A stretch of 64,000 bases of DNA from JACCTU01 sp963737405 (GCA_963737405.1 CAVTSL010000001.1:110148-174147), one strand, 5' to 3'. Counted from the stretch's first letter, positions 53,039-62,421 are shown. Program-made: numbers and translations. The notes: generated from the letters alone by a model not told the origin.

Positions 53039-53641
53039 TCAGCCGACGGCGACGTCGAGCGCGACGACGCCCGGCTGATAGCACGCAGCGCAGCGCGCTT
53101 CGTACGAGTCGAGCGCGCCGATCTGGATCGTCGCGCCGTCGAACGGCGCCGGCTCGCCGTCGACGAGACGCTGCGTTCGAGTCGCCGCGCCGCCGCAGCG
53201 GTGACACACCGCCTGGAGCTTGTCGACGAACTCGGCCATGCAGAGCAGGAGCGGCATCGGACCGAACGGCTCGCCGCGGAAGTCGCGGTCGAGCCCGGCG
53301 GCGACGACGCGCTTGCCCGCCAGCACCATCTGCTCCACGGCTTCGACGATCGCGGGCTCGAAGAACTGCGCCTCGTCGACACCGACGACGTCGTAGCCCT
53401 CCGCACGTCGGAGCGCGTCGTGCACACCGTCGACCGCGACCGCCCGCATGCGCGCGCCGGCGTGGCTGACGACGTGCGCGACGTCGTAGCGGTCGTCGAT
53501 CCGCGGCTTCACGATCAGCACGCGCTGCCCGGCGATCTCGGCTCGGCGCAGTCGGCGAATGAGCTCCTCGCTCTTGCCGCTGAACATCGGTCCGCACACG
53601 ACCTCGAGCCATCCGCCGCTGCCGGGAACAGTCCTGATCAC
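53039..53641 (-). CDS. tdk: Thymidine kinase, type II
   Basis: 200 residues. P-loop GPMFSGKSEELI (residues 17-28), VGVDEAQFF near residue 90 (catalytic Glu/Gln region), the lasso loop, and a zinc site CHRCGG...CAACYQPG in the C-terminal half. Salvages thymidine. Start GTG at 53641, 8 bases after TAGGGT. Confidence 0.95.
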   Translation of the reverse strand: MIRTVPGSGGWLEVVCGPMFSGKSEELIRRLRRAEIAGQRVLIVKPRIDDRYDVAHVVSHAGARMRAVAVDGVHDALRRAEGYDVVGVDEAQFFEPAIVEAVEQMVLAGKRVVAAGLDRDFRGEPFGPMPLLLCMAEFVDKLQAVCHRCGGAATRTQRLVDGEPAPFDGATIQIGALDSYEARCAACYQPGVVALDVAVG

Positions 53642-53691
53642 GGCGCGGGACCCTACAAGGAGGTCCCGACGGCACGGCCTATGCTTCCGGC
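53642..53691. promoter_or_regulatory. Divergent leaderless promoters, tdk / sixA
   Basis: TAGGGT (53655-53650) is 8 bases before the tdk GTG; TATGCT (53680-53685) is 6 bases before the sixA GTG. Confidence 0.42.
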
Positions 53692-54084
53692 GTGCGGCTC
53701 TTCATCGTCCGTCACGCCAAGGCCGCCGGCGGTGAGCCCGACGAGGTCCGCCCGCTGACCAAGGAGGGTCGCAAGCAGGCCCGCGACCTCGGCAGGCGGT
53801 TCGCGGCGGACGGGATCCACCCGGGCGCGATCCTCACGAGCCCGCTCCTGCGCGCGCGCGAGACCGCAGAGGAGATCGGCCGGGCGGTCGGCGTCGACCC
53901 GGAGCCCGACGAGCGGCTCGCGCCGGGTGCCGACGCCGACGCGGTTCGCGCGGCGACCGCCGGGCGCGGCGACGTCGTGATCGTCGTCGGGCACCAGCCC
54001 GACTGCGGCCGCATCGCGGCGGCGCTCAGCGGCGGGCCCGAGCCCGCGTTCCCGACGGCCGGCGTCTTCGCCGTCGAGGTCTGA
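53692..54084 (+). CDS. sixA: Phosphohistidine phosphatase SixA-like
   Basis: 130 residues, histidine phosphatase fold. RHAKA (RHG motif, residues 7-9), TSPLLRARETAEEI near residue 48, and VVGHQPDCGRIAA near residue 98 (second catalytic His). Small size without other domains fits SixA, which dephosphorylates phosphohistidine proteins. TATGCT lies 6 bases before the GTG. The stop abuts the ABC ATPase start. Confidence 0.88.
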   Translation: MRLFIVRHAKAAGGEPDEVRPLTKEGRKQARDLGRRFAADGIHPGAILTSPLLRARETAEEIGRAVGVDPEPDERLAPGADADAVRAATAGRGDVVIVVGHQPDCGRIAAALSGGPEPAFPTAGVFAVEV

Positions 54085-54933
54085 GTGGCCGCGGTCGAGG
54101 TTCGCGGCCTGCGCAAGTCGTACGGCGGACAGGAGGCCGTCCGCGGGATCGACTTCGAGATCGACGAGGGCGAGGTGTTCTGCCTCCTCGGCCCGAACGG
54201 CGCCGGCAAGACGACGACGGTCGAGGTGCTCGAGGGCTACAGGACGCGCGACGCCGGCGACGTCGCCGTGCTCGGCTTCGACCCGCAAGAGCGCGAGCGT
54301 TCGTTCCGCGAGCGGATCGGCGTCGTCCTCCAGCACTCGGACACCTGGCCGAACGTGACCGTCTCCGAGACGCTCCGCATCTACGCCGGCTACTACCGGA
54401 GCCCGCGCGACGTCGGCGAGGTGATCGAGCTCGTCGGGCTCGACGCGAAGCGCGACGCGCGCGTGAAGACGCTCTCCGGCGGCCAGAAGAGGCGGCTCGA
54501 CCTCGGGCTCGCGCTCGTCGGAGACCCCGACCTCGTCTTTCTCGACGAGCCGACCACCGGCTTCGATCCGCAGGCACGGCGAAACGCCTGGGACATGGTT
54601 CGCGGGCTCCGCGCGCTCGGCAAGACGATCCTGCTCACGACGCACTACCTCGACGAGGCGCAGCAGCTCGCGGACCGTGTCGCGGTGCTGCGCGACGGCG
54701 TGATCGTCAAGGAGGGGACGCCGGCCGAGCTCGTCGCCGCGTCGCAGACGGAGATCCGCTACCGCGAGAACGGCGAGGTCAAGGTCGTCGCGACCGACGC
54801 GCCGACCCGCTTGTTGCACGAGCTCACCTCGCGCGCGGTCTCGGAGGGCCGCGAGCTCGAGGAGCTCGAGGTCCGCCGCGGCTCGCTCGAGGACGTCTAC
54901 CTCGACCTCGTGCGCGAGGAGGAGCACGCGTGA
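54085..54933 (+). CDS. ABC exporter ATPase (CcmA/DrrA-like)
   Basis: 282 residues. Walker A GPNGAGKT near residue 40, signature LSGGQKRRLDLGLAL near residue 131, Walker B LVFLDEPTTGFD, His switch TTHYLDEAQQLADR. The C-terminal EVRRGSLEDVYLDL tail is typical of ABC-2 type (drug/lipid) exporters. Begins one base after sixA and overlaps its permease by 4 bases. Confidence 0.93.
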   Translation: MAAVEVRGLRKSYGGQEAVRGIDFEIDEGEVFCLLGPNGAGKTTTVEVLEGYRTRDAGDVAVLGFDPQERERSFRERIGVVLQHSDTWPNVTVSETLRIYAGYYRSPRDVGEVIELVGLDAKRDARVKTLSGGQKRRLDLGLALVGDPDLVFLDEPTTGFDPQARRNAWDMVRGLRALGKTILLTTHYLDEAQQLADRVAVLRDGVIVKEGTPAELVAASQTEIRYRENGEVKVVATDAPTRLLHELTSRAVSEGRELEELEVRRGSLEDVYLDLVREEEHA

Positions 54934-55676
54934 GCATGCTCGCGCACCAGGTTCGCGCCGACCAGCTCATCTTCTGGCGCGGTCGCGAGAGCGCCGTCTT
55001 CGTCTTCCTCTTCCCCGTTCTCCTCTTCCTGCTGCTCTCGACGGTCTACTCGGGCGAGTACCGCGGCCGGCCGCTCACGGACTACCTCGTGCCGTCGCTC
55101 ATCACCTACGGCATCGCGAACACGGCGTTCGGCGGGCTCGCCATCACGCTCGTGCTGCGGCGCGAGTCGGGCGTGCTGAAGCGGATCCGCGCGACGCCGC
55201 TTCCCGGTGCGACGTACCTCGGCGCGACGCTGTGCTCGACGTTCCTCGTCTTCGTGCTCCAGGCGACGTCGATCATGGTGCTCGGGCGCCTGCTCTACGA
55301 CTGGCACCTGCCTGCGGAGTGGCCGTCGCTCTTCGCGGCGTTTCTGCTCGGCTTCCTCTGCTTCGCCGGGATGGGGCTCGGTGCCGCGTCGCTCATCCGG
55401 TCGAGCGAGGGCGCCTCGGCGGTGGTCAACGTGATCATCCTCCCGATGGCGTTCCTCTCGGGCGGCTTCGGCCCGACGCAGGACTTCCCGAAGTTCCTCC
55501 AGGCGATCGCCGACGTGCTGCCGCTGACCTACGTCGTCGACATCGTCCAGGGCGTCGTCTACGACGGGTCGCCGATCTGGGAGCACCCCGGCGCGATCGC
55601 GGTGCTCGCGGCCTGGGGCCTGGCGGGGACGCTCGTTGCGGCGAGATTCTTCTCCTGGGAGCCGCGGGAGAGTTAG
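54930..55676 (+). CDS. ABC-2 type permease
   Basis: 248 residues, six predicted membrane segments (AVFVFLFPVLLFLLLSTVY near 21; TLCSTFLVFVLQATSIMVLG near 93; LFAAFLLGFLCFAGMGLG near 133; NVIILPMAFLSGGF near 166; final segment near 225). PTQDFPKFLQAIADVLPLTYVVDIVQGV is the conserved ABC-2 membrane loop. Partner of the preceding ATPase. Substrate unknown (drug, lipid or polymer). Confidence 0.92.
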   Translation: MSMLAHQVRADQLIFWRGRESAVFVFLFPVLLFLLLSTVYSGEYRGRPLTDYLVPSLITYGIANTAFGGLAITLVLRRESGVLKRIRATPLPGATYLGATLCSTFLVFVLQATSIMVLGRLLYDWHLPAEWPSLFAAFLLGFLCFAGMGLGAASLIRSSEGASAVVNVIILPMAFLSGGFGPTQDFPKFLQAIADVLPLTYVVDIVQGVVYDGSPIWEHPGAIAVLAAWGLAGTLVAARFFSWEPRES

Positions 55677-55706
55677 GTCCGGGCGCGGCATGGGTACCCA
55701 GGCCGC

Positions 55707-56039
55707 GTGGACGAGCCCAGCATGGTGTTCTCGAGCGGCGACCGCGAGATCCGCGTCAACTTCGGCGTGATCTCCGGGCGCGAGGCGACGGCCGCCGAGA
55801 TCGAGGACCTCGCGCGCGAGCTGCACGCTCGCGTGAGCACCTTCACGATCGTGGCCGAGCACCGCTACGAGTTCGCCGGCGACGCCGAGGCGGCCGTGCA
55901 CCAGGTGCGGATCGAAACGGAGGACGCGATCGACGAGGAGCTCCGCGGGCGCCTGATCGAGATCGCCGATCGCTGGGCGCAGGCGTGCGCCGCCGAGCGC
56001 CACATCGACGTCGAGACGGTCGAGCTTCCGTCCGCCTGA
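55707..56039 (+). CDS. Hypothetical protein, 110 aa
   Basis: Acidic protein beginning MDEPSMVFSSGDREIRVNFGVISGREATAAEIEDLARELH, with alternating predicted strands and helices and an HRYEFAGDAEAAVHQVRIET core. No membrane or signal segment. I do not recognise a named family, though related small proteins appear in other actinobacteria. Start GTG at 55707; an ATG six codons later is possible. Confidence 0.6.
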   Translation: MDEPSMVFSSGDREIRVNFGVISGREATAAEIEDLARELHARVSTFTIVAEHRYEFAGDAEAAVHQVRIETEDAIDEELRGRLIEIADRWAQACAAERHIDVETVELPSA

Positions 56040-56053
56040 CCCGAGTCGAGAGA

Positions 56054-56552
56054 ATGCGCGTCGTGCCCGTGCGCGACGCCCGCCCCGACGACTGGCCCAG
56101 CGTCAAGGATCTGCTCGCCGAGCTCGGCCGGCCCGACGTCCGCGAGGACCCCGACGAGCCGCGGCACCGCGCAGGCGTTCGAGCGCTACCTCGAGCGCGA
56201 CGACGCGTTCGCGCTCGTCGCCGAGGAGGACGGCGAGATCGTCGGGTTCGTCGACGTCGAGTTCCGGCAGCGCCTGAACTTCCTCGACCCGCAGGCGTGG
56301 GTACCCGACCTCGTCGTCGCGGAGCGAGCGCGCGGAACCGGCGCGGGACGTCGGTTGCTCGAGGAGGCCGAGCGCCGCGCGCGCGAACGCGGGTGCTGGG
56401 GCATGACGCTCGAGTCGGCGAACTGGCGGGACAGCTCGCATGCGTTCTACGAGCACGTCGGCTGGACGGACACCGGGAAGTCCTTCACGCGGGCGATCGC
56501 GCGACCTGCAGTGGCCGCCCGCTCCGCGCTGAAACCCGTTTCAAAGCGGTAG
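56054..56552 (+). CDS. GNAT-family N-acetyltransferase, frameshifted
   Basis: Start ATG at 56054. Begins VVPVRDARPDDWPSVKDLLAELGRP, shifts near 56163 (one C too many), then QAFERYLERDDAFALVAEEDGEIVGFVDVEF, DLVVAERARGTGAGRRLLEEAERRARERGCWGMTLES (the R/Q-x-x-G-x-G/A acetyl-CoA loop) and SHAFYEHVGW. Corrected length about 165 residues. The acceptor is unknown. Confidence 0.82.
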
Positions 56553-56623
56553 TCACCGGGTACGTCCGCGGGGCAGGCGCGCCGCTCCTCCGCGCGCCGT
56601 CGCTCATCACTTGGGGGAAGCCG

Positions 56624-57663
56624 ATGATTCGATTCATCGCGCTCGCGTGCGCGCTCTTCGCCGTGGCTCTACCGGCGAGCGCAGCCGCAGCGACGAACGA
56701 CCCGCTCTTCTCGCAGCAGTGGGGCCTGCAGCAGATCAACGCCGACGAGGCCTGGGCCACCTCGACCGGCGCCGGCCAGATCGTGGCCGTCGTCGACTCC
56801 GGCGTCGACCTCTCGCACCCCGACCTCGCCGGCAAGCTCGTCCCCGGCACGACGTTCTCCGGGTGCGCCACGCAGCCGAACGGCTGCGGCAACGGCGGTT
56901 GGCTGAGCGGCAACACGACCGATCCGCCCTCGCCACACGGCACCCATGTCGCCGGCATCGTCGCCGCAGCGACGAACAACGGCATCGGCGTCGCAGGCGT
57001 CGCTCCGGACGCGAAGGTGATGCCGGTCAAGTCGCTCACCGACGCCGGCGGAAGCTTCGAGGAGATCGCGGCCGGCATCCGCTGGGCCGTTGACCACGGC
57101 GCCGACGTGATCAACATGAGCCTCGGCGCGCTCCCGGGTGTGCACGCGCTCGTGATCACCGGCGTGATCGCCGACGTCGCGAATGCGATCGACTACGCCT
57201 TCGCTCACAACGTGCTGGTGATCGTGGCGGCGGGGAACGAGTTCGCGTCGATCTGCGCCGAGCCGTCGTTCGACGCGGGTGCGCTCTGCGTGACCTCACC
57301 GACCGCAACGAGCTTCGGTCGTCGTTCTCGAACTTCGGCGTCAAGCCGGACCTGAACGTCGTCGCCGCGCCGGGCGGTGCCGCCCTCCTCGCGTGCGGGG
57401 ACGACATCGTCTCGACCGTTCCGGCGGGCTCCGAAGGCTCGTGCGGCAGCGGCGGGTACGACTACTACGCCGGGACGTCGATGGCGACCCCGCACGTCGC
57501 GGGCGTCGCAGCGCTCCTCACGGCGCAGGGCCGAAGCGCGTCGCAGGTCTACGGCGTGCTGAAGTCGACTGGGCGAACGCCCGGGCTCGGGCTCCGCGGT
57601 ACGTACACGCCGGTCTACGGCTACGGCATTGTCGACGCCGCGGCCGCGGTCGCGGCTCCCTGA
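56624..57663 (+). CDS. Secreted subtilisin-like (S8) protease, frameshifted
   Basis: Signal peptide IALACALFAVALPASAAA. Catalytic Asp in VAVVDSGVDLSHPDLAG (near residue 45), His in SPHGTHVAGIVAAATNN (near 105), Ser in YYAGTSMATPHVAGVAALL (downstream part). Near 57295, after AGALCVT, the frame shifts; the second part reads TDRNELRSSFSNFGVKPDLNVVAAPGG and on to the TGA at 57661. Corrected length about 346 residues, all triad residues present. Secreted degradative protease; no separate prodomain is evident because the mature fold begins about 10 residues after the signal. Followed by a strong terminator. Confidence 0.9.
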
Positions 57664-57672
57664 GGCTTCGCA

Positions 57673-57700
57673 GGGGCGGGCCGCCGTCGCGGCCCGCCCC
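57673..57700 (+). terminator. GC-rich hairpin after the subtilase gene
   Basis: GGGGCGGGCCGC (57673-57684), loop CGTC, GCGGCCCGCCCC (57689-57700): a perfect 12-pair stem, 10 bases past the stop. No T-run, as is common in GC-rich actinobacteria. Confidence 0.7.
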
Positions 57701-57865
57701 GCGACTGCCTGTACTCTGATCTCGGCAGCGAGTAGTTGATTCTTCGCGGGCTCGAACGAGTGCCGCACTCCTCTCCTCATTGTTGCGATCGCCGTGTTCC
57801 GGTGTTCGCTTTTTGGATGAACGCGATCCCTCGCCCTGAAGGATCCGCGAACGAAGAGGAGAGAG

Positions 57866-58738
57866 ATGAGCTCGACGGAACTGCAGCCATCGTTTGCGCT
57901 CCTCGCGCCGGCGCGGCGCGAGGTCTCGACCGATTCGCTCCAGCTCTTCCTGAAGGACATCGGCAAGGTCGACCTGCTCACCGCGGCGCAGGAGGTCGAG
58001 CTCGCGAAGCGGATCGAGCGCGGCGACCACCGTGCGAAGCAGGAGATGGTCGAGGCGAACCTTCGTCTCGTCGTCTCGATCGCGAAGCGCTACCGCAACC
58101 AGGGCCTCCCGTTCCTCGATCTGATCCAGGAGGGGACGATCGGTCTCGTCCGCGCGGCGGAGAAGTTCGACTATCGCAAGGGCTTCAAGTTCTCGACCTA
58201 CGCGACCTGGTGGATCCGCCAGGCCGTCGCGCGCGCGCTCGCCGACAAGGCACGGACGATCCGCATGCCGACGCACGTCGTCGAGAAGCTGCAGCAGATC
58301 GTGAACGCCGAACGGAGGCTGACGGCGCAGTTCGGGAGAAGTGCGTCGACGGCCGAGGTGGCCCACGATGTCGGCTTGCTCACCACCGAGGTCGAGGCGA
58401 TCCGGAACAGTGCGGAGGCGCCGATCTCGCTCGAGAAGCCCGTCGGCGACGAGGACGACTCTGAATTCGGCCAGCTGATCGGCGACGAGTCGGTCCTGGC
58501 ACCCGACGACGCGGCCGAGACGGCGCTCGGAAACCTGGCCTTGCGCGGTCTGGTGGCCGCGCTCCCGAGCCGTCAGCGTCAGATCATCGAGCTCCGCTTC
58601 GGGCTCGACGGCGAGGAGCCACGGACGCTCGAAGACGTTGGGCGCACCCTCAACCTCACGCGCGAGCGGATCCGGCAGATCGAGCAGCAGACGCTGAAGA
58701 CGCTCCGTTCGGGTGCAGCGGTGACGCTGCGCGACTAG
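57866..58738 (+). CDS. RNA polymerase sigma-70 factor, group 2 (SigA/SigB-like)
   Basis: 290 residues. Region 1.2-2.4: DSLQLFLKDIGKVDLLTAAQEVELAKRIERGD, ANLRLVVSIAKRYRNQGLPFLDLIQEGTIGLVRAAEKFDYRKGFKFSTYATWWIRQAV (near residues 65-125). Region 3: RTIRMPTHVVEKLQQI. Region 4: LPSRQRQIIELRFGLDGEEPRTLEDVGRTLNLTRERIRQIEQQTLKTLR. There is no long acidic region 1.1, so this is a non-essential group 2 factor or the compact primary type of Thermoleophilia. Preceded by AGAGGAGAGAG ribosome site and a 165-base region containing GTTCGCTTTTTGGATG. Confidence 0.93.
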   Translation: MSSTELQPSFALLAPARREVSTDSLQLFLKDIGKVDLLTAAQEVELAKRIERGDHRAKQEMVEANLRLVVSIAKRYRNQGLPFLDLIQEGTIGLVRAAEKFDYRKGFKFSTYATWWIRQAVARALADKARTIRMPTHVVEKLQQIVNAERRLTAQFGRSASTAEVAHDVGLLTTEVEAIRNSAEAPISLEKPVGDEDDSEFGQLIGDESVLAPDDAAETALGNLALRGLVAALPSRQRQIIELRFGLDGEEPRTLEDVGRTLNLTRERIRQIEQQTLKTLRSGAAVTLRD

Positions 58739-58749
58739 CAGTAGTCGGA

Positions 58750-58784
58750 TCGAAGGAAGAGGGCGAACGGCCCTCTCCCTTCGA
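58750..58784. terminator. Bidirectional terminator
   Basis: TCGAAGGAAGAGGGC (58750-58764), loop GAACG, GCCCTCTCCCTTCGA (58770-58784): a 15-base stem with one mismatch between the convergent sigma and 103-residue genes. Confidence 0.65.
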
Positions 58785-58798
58785 CGCCGACGAACGCG

Positions 58799-59110
58799 TT
58801 AGACGGTTGCGAAGCCGTTCTTCTGCGCTACGACTTTGCCCTCGGTGATCTTGGGCGGATTCGGAAAAGCGGTCTCCAGCTTCTCGTCGCGCACCCAGGA
58901 AGCGGCGATCGTGGTCGACTCGCGGGCCTGCTCGGCGCTCTCGAAGAGTCCAAGCGAACTCATGACGCCGTCGCCGGCCTCGATGAGGTAGTAGCCCTTG
59001 AAGCCCTCGAGCTTGCTCAGCTTCGGAAGGAGGCTCTCGTCGACCCTGCGTGTCAGCTCGTCGGTCCGTGCTTTGTCGACACCGTCGTAGCGCCGGATGG
59101 TCGCATGCAT
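58799..59110 (-). CDS. ABM-like small protein, paralogue A
   Basis: 103 residues: MHATIRRYDGVDKARTDEL at the start, GFKGYYLIEAGDGVMSSLGLFES in the middle and SWVRDEKLETAFPNPP near the end. The alternating pattern suits an antibiotic-biosynthesis-monooxygenase-like ferredoxin fold; such proteins dimerise and often bind haem or quinones, but no activity is certain. Close relative of the gene at 62567, about half the residues identical, with a far better conserved leader. Ribosome site AGGAG 8 bases before the ATG. Confidence 0.7.
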   Translation of the reverse strand: MHATIRRYDGVDKARTDELTRRVDESLLPKLSKLEGFKGYYLIEAGDGVMSSLGLFESAEQARESTTIAASWVRDEKLETAFPNPPKITEGKVVAQKNGFATV

Positions 59111-59158
59111 GTGATGCTCCTGACGTCTTCGTTCATGGCAGGAAAACCCGGTCGAGCT

Positions 59159-59255
59159 CTCCTGAGTGCACAGTCCGGCGGAGTGGGGATCGAGGAACGT
59201 TTCGAGTTCCTCGCCCAACGCCAAGACCGATGCGCTCTCCCACCATAGCCGCGAT
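59159..59255 (-). promoter_or_regulatory. Conserved 97-base leader element, copy A
   Basis: Lies 48 bases upstream of the paralogue A start codon. It matches copy B (62422-62518) at 91 of 97 positions without gaps, by my hand count. Contains CGAGGAAC-TCGAAAC-GTTCCTCG, an 8-pair hairpin. Function unknown; promoter plus 5' UTR or a structured RNA. Confidence 0.6.
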
Positions 59256-59288
59256 CGCAAAGCGCCGCGGACATCTCGCGGCGTCCGC

Positions 59289-60160
59289 CTACCCGCGCCC
59301 GCGCAGCACGAGCGTGATCCTCCGCGTGACGAGGTCGATCCGTCGGATCGCCGGGAACGGCCGCGTCTGGCCGAAGAGCAGCCCACGGCCGTCGCGCGTC
59401 AGCAGGACGTCCGTCGGGAGCAGATTCGGGCCGGAAACGTAGGTCGTGATCGCGCCGTCGGGAGCTCGGCTCCTGATCGCGCCGCCGAAGCGCGGGTCGC
59501 CCTGGGAGAAGTACATCGTCCCGTCGGGCCCGAAGGCCATGCGGCCGGCGTCCACCTGCGCGAACGTGGTGATGATCCCCGTCGTGCGGTCGATGCGCCG
59601 CACCGACGGGCCTGCTTCCAGGTAGAGGCTCGTTGGTCGAGCGCGAGCCCGTGCGGCGACTCCACGGTCGCGGCGCTCGCCGGTCCGCCGTCTCCGCTCG
59701 ACTGCGGCCGCCCGTCGCCTGCGACGCGCGTCACGGTGCGCGTGCGCAGATCGATGCGCTCGATCGTGCTCTCGAGCGACGAGACGTAGAGCGTGTCGCC
59801 GTCGAGCGCGAGCGCCGCGGCGCCCGGGACGCGCGCGACGACCGTCCTTCGGCCGCGTGCGTCGACGCGGATGACGCCTTGACGCACGTCTCCGACGTAG
59901 AGCGACCCGTCGCGGTGACGCGCGAGCGCCGCGGGCTCGGCGAACCCGCGGGCGTAGACGGTCGTCCGTCTCCGCGCGAGGTCGTAGCGGAGGATCCGGC
60001 TCGGCGCCCCGTTCCGCGCGTCGGTCAGGAAGAGCGTCGACCCCGGCCCGTGCTCGATCGCGTACGGGATCGCGAAGCTCGGCTGCGGCGCCTTCGCCGC
60101 GCCGGCGGCCTCGCACGCGACGAGCAGCAGGGCGACGGCAGCGAGCGCGAAGCGGTACAC
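59289..60160 (-). CDS. NHL/SMP-30-like beta-propeller lipoprotein, frameshifted
   Basis: Start GTG at 60160 (MYRFALAAVALLLVACEAAG; lipobox VAC). Blades: PSFAIPYAIEHGPGSTLFLTDARNGAPSRILRYDLA, FAEPAALARHRDGSLYVGDVRQGVIRVDA, AAALALDGDTLYVSSLESTIERIDL, then near 59636 the frame shifts (one C missing) and continues SLYLEAGPSVRRIDRTTG, AGRMAFGPDGTMYFSQGDP, PTDVLLTRDGRGLLFGQ. Corrected, about 290 residues and six blades. Outer-surface binding protein or lactonase-like fold; no metal-site residues identified. Confidence 0.68.
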
Positions 60161-60230
60161 GACTCCGAATACACCGTCCTCGCATGCGGGGTCACGAGGC
60201 GCAGATCGACGAAGCTACGCTGTCCCGCGG

Positions 60231-60302
60231 GCCCCCGTAGCTCAGTGGATAGAGCAGCGGTTTCCTAAACCGCGTGCGCTGGTTCGATTCCGGCCGGGGG
60301 CA
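60231..60302 (+). tRNA. tRNA-Arg (anticodon CCU)
   Basis: 72 bases. Acceptor GCCCCCG/CGGGGGC, D arm GCTC-AGTGGATA-GAGC, anticodon stem GCGGT/ACCGC with loop TTCCTAA (anticodon CCT, decoding AGG), T arm GCTGG-TTCGATT-CCGGC. CCA is not encoded. No integrase or direct att repeat follows. Confidence 0.96.
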
Positions 60303-60341
60303 CTCCACGCTGCTAAAGGATTCGCCGAAGATCCCACTCTT

Positions 60342-60823
60342 ATGAGCATGGGTGGCCTGGAGTCCGAGCTGGAAGACTTGTACCGGCGGCGAAACGGCGC
60401 CTTCCAGGTGATGCTCGCGTCGGTAACGGGCAGCGTCGAAAGCGCGTGCGATGTCGTGCAAGAGGCGTTCGCGCGAGCGCTACGCGACCAGACGGATTCC
60501 GCGGCGAGGGGTCGCTCGAGGCGTGGGTGTGGCGGATCGCCTTCCGGGTGGCGATCGGGTCGAAGGGGTCGCGCGAGCTCGTCGTCGACGAGGTGCCGGA
60601 GGTGGCATTTGTCGAAGAGAGCCGCGATCCAACGCTCACAGCCGCGGTGCGGGAACTGCCGCCGCAGCGCCGGCTGGCGATCTTCCTGCGCTACTTCGCG
60701 GATCTGTCCTACGCCAACATCGGCGAAGTGCTCGGCGTCGCCGAAGGAACCGTCGCGGCGACGCTGTCACAGGCACACCGGCAACTTGCAGGCGACCTCT
60801 CGACGAACGAGGTGAGGACGTGA
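60342..60823 (+). CDS. ECF sigma factor, frameshifted
   Basis: Begins LESELEDLYRRRNGAFQVMLASVTGSVESACDVVQEAFARALRD (region 2), shifts near 60500 after RDQT, and continues GEGSLEAWVWRIAFRVAIGSKGS and region 4 LPPQRRLAIFLRYFADLSYANIGEVLGVAEGTVAATLSQAHRQL. Corrected length about 160 residues. The GTGA overlap with the next gene marks a sigma/anti-sigma operon. It begins 40 bases after the tRNA. The pair is bracketed by the inverted paralogues A and B. Confidence 0.85.
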
Positions 60824-61856
60824 GCATGTACGAAGACAGTCGGCTGTCCGGTCGATTCGCCGCACTCGCGCCCGAGCCGCTCTCCGGGAACTGGGGCGAT
60901 GTCCTCGATCGAGCAAGCACAGCTCGGAACGGTCGCCAGAGGCGTCGCCGGCTTGTCGTCGTGCTGGCCGCGCTCGCGCTCGTCACGGCCCTGACAACCG
61001 CTGCTTGGGCGATCGTGCGCGAGTTCGTCCTTGACAAGGGCTTCATCGGCCTGCCTCCGGTGGGAGCTACGCCGAGCACTCCGGAGAGCGGAGAGCTGGT
61101 CATCCAGTACTGGCTCGGGGGAACCCGAGCCTGGGTGTACGCCGACGGGCGGTTGATCTGGCTGCGGGAACACTCCGACCTGCCCGAGGCTGCGAATCGC
61201 TGGTCGAGCGGCTTCCTCGAGCAGCGCCTCACGCCCGAGGGCGTCGAGCTCTTGCGGTCTGAGATCGTCTCGACGGGACTCTTCGGGCACGACCAGCCTC
61301 CTCTTGGCAGCACCCCCCCACACAGGGTGATCCAGGTGCGAGTCGGCGACCGGCTTGTTCGCGCCGAGGCGAGCTTTCCTGAGCGGCGGCTGGTTGAGCG
61401 GCTCACGGATCCGGCGGTGTGGTTGCCGGCAAGCGCGTGGGCGAACCGTCAGATCAGGGCGTTCGTGCCCTCCAGGTACGCGATCTTGTACGGAGGGCTG
61501 CCCCAAACGATCGAACGGTCTCGCATCTTTTCCCGCTACCGGCACCGGCCGAGGACCTGCTCCGCGCCCACGAGGTCGCGCCCCGGCTGGGTCACATCGT
61601 GGGCCGCACGACGACTTCGTTCACCTATTACGTCTCCGACCTGACGACCGAGGAGGCTCGTGCGCTCGCCCAAGCTCTCGACGATGCAGGGCTCAAGCAG
61701 TTCCTGCCAGCGGGCCAGCTGGGATACCGCTTCGAGGCTCCAGGCACGAGCGTCGATCTACCCGGGCCTGAAAAGGGGCCAGTCGAAAGCGAGGTCTTCA
61801 TCACGTTCGAGCTGTACCTCCCGCATGGCGAGTCGGTCTGCTCGGCGTGTGGGTGA
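60820..61856 (+). CDS. Membrane anti-sigma-like protein, frameshifted
   Basis: GTG at 60820 overlaps the sigma gene stop. Residues 1-40 are cytoplasmic (LSGRFAALAPEPLSGNWGDVLDRA), a membrane segment lies near residues 43-66 (RLVVVLAALALVTALTTAAWAIV), and the outside part holds ELVIQYWLGGTRAWVYADGRLIWLRE and EASFPERRLVERLTDP. The frame breaks near 61520 (after LPQTIERSRIF) and resumes SHLFPLPAPAEDLLRAHEV to the TGA at 61854. About 345 residues. Anti-sigma role is inferred from gene order and topology; no zinc finger. Confidence 0.68.
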
Positions 61857-61957
61857 GCGCGGACATGCACAGGAATCCGAAGCGGCTCTGGGAACAGCAC
61901 ACGCGGGGGTACGTGGAGGAAGCGGGGCGCTGAACGAACGAGCTCGGCCGCCCCGCG

Positions 61958-62224
61958 CTAGGCGCGCGCGAACGGCCGTGACCGGGGATGCATCCGAGCG
62001 CGCTGCCCTCGTGCTTCCTCCTTGAGGCGCGCGCACTCCCAGCAGATGCCGAACGGGTCGTTTACAGCATGGCCTTTGATGCACATGACGCGCCTGCGGG
62101 CAGGGCCGCGAACCGGGACGGCGTCCGCGCAGAAGCCGTCGCGGACGTGCTCCGCCCAGACGACATCCTCAACCGCACGTCGGGCGATCTCAGCGAACCA
62201 GCCGCACTCGGGACAGACGATCAC
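61958..62224 (-). CDS. Small zinc-ribbon protein, 88 aa
   Basis: Starts MIVCPECGWFAEIARRAVEDVVWAEHVRDGFC and contains a second pair in VMCIKGHAVNDPFGICWECARLKEEARGQ: CPEC, then C-x4-H and CWEC, consistent with one or two zinc ribbons. Basic tail. I do not recognise the family. TAGACA lies 6 bases before the GTG at 62224, supporting the start. It lies between two rightward genes; orientation opposite to both. Confidence 0.5.
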   Translation of the reverse strand: MIVCPECGWFAEIARRAVEDVVWAEHVRDGFCADAVPVRGPARRRVMCIKGHAVNDPFGICWECARLKEEARGQRARMHPRSRPFARA

Positions 62225-62235
62225 GGATCATGTCT

Positions 62236-62270
62236 AGCAGCTAGCTGCTCAGCCGGGCCATCGGCTGAGC
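62236..62270. repeat. 14-base palindrome and adjoining 9-pair hairpin
   Basis: AGCAGCTAGCTGCT (62236-62249) is a perfect palindrome and overlaps GCTCAGCCG (62247-62255)...CGGCTGAGC (62262-62270), a perfect stem with a 6-base loop. It occupies part of the 342-base stretch without a convincing gene between 62224 and 62567; the rest of that stretch up to 62421 shows nothing I can name. Confidence 0.45.
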
Positions 62271-62421
62271 TCCGGACGACAAGCGACCGGCTGGGACTTA
62301 GCGCCCAGTCGAGGAACCCAACCACGTCGAGCACTGGCGCGCAGTGCGCAGCCCGATGCAAAACCACCTAGTTTGCAGCGCCCTTTGGAAACAGGGTTCG
62401 CCGGTCCGCCGGCGGGACGGA

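Noticed and set aside
60231..60341. tRNA-Arg as an integration site for a mobile island
   Set aside because: No integrase, transposase or repeated tRNA 3' end seen within the remaining window.
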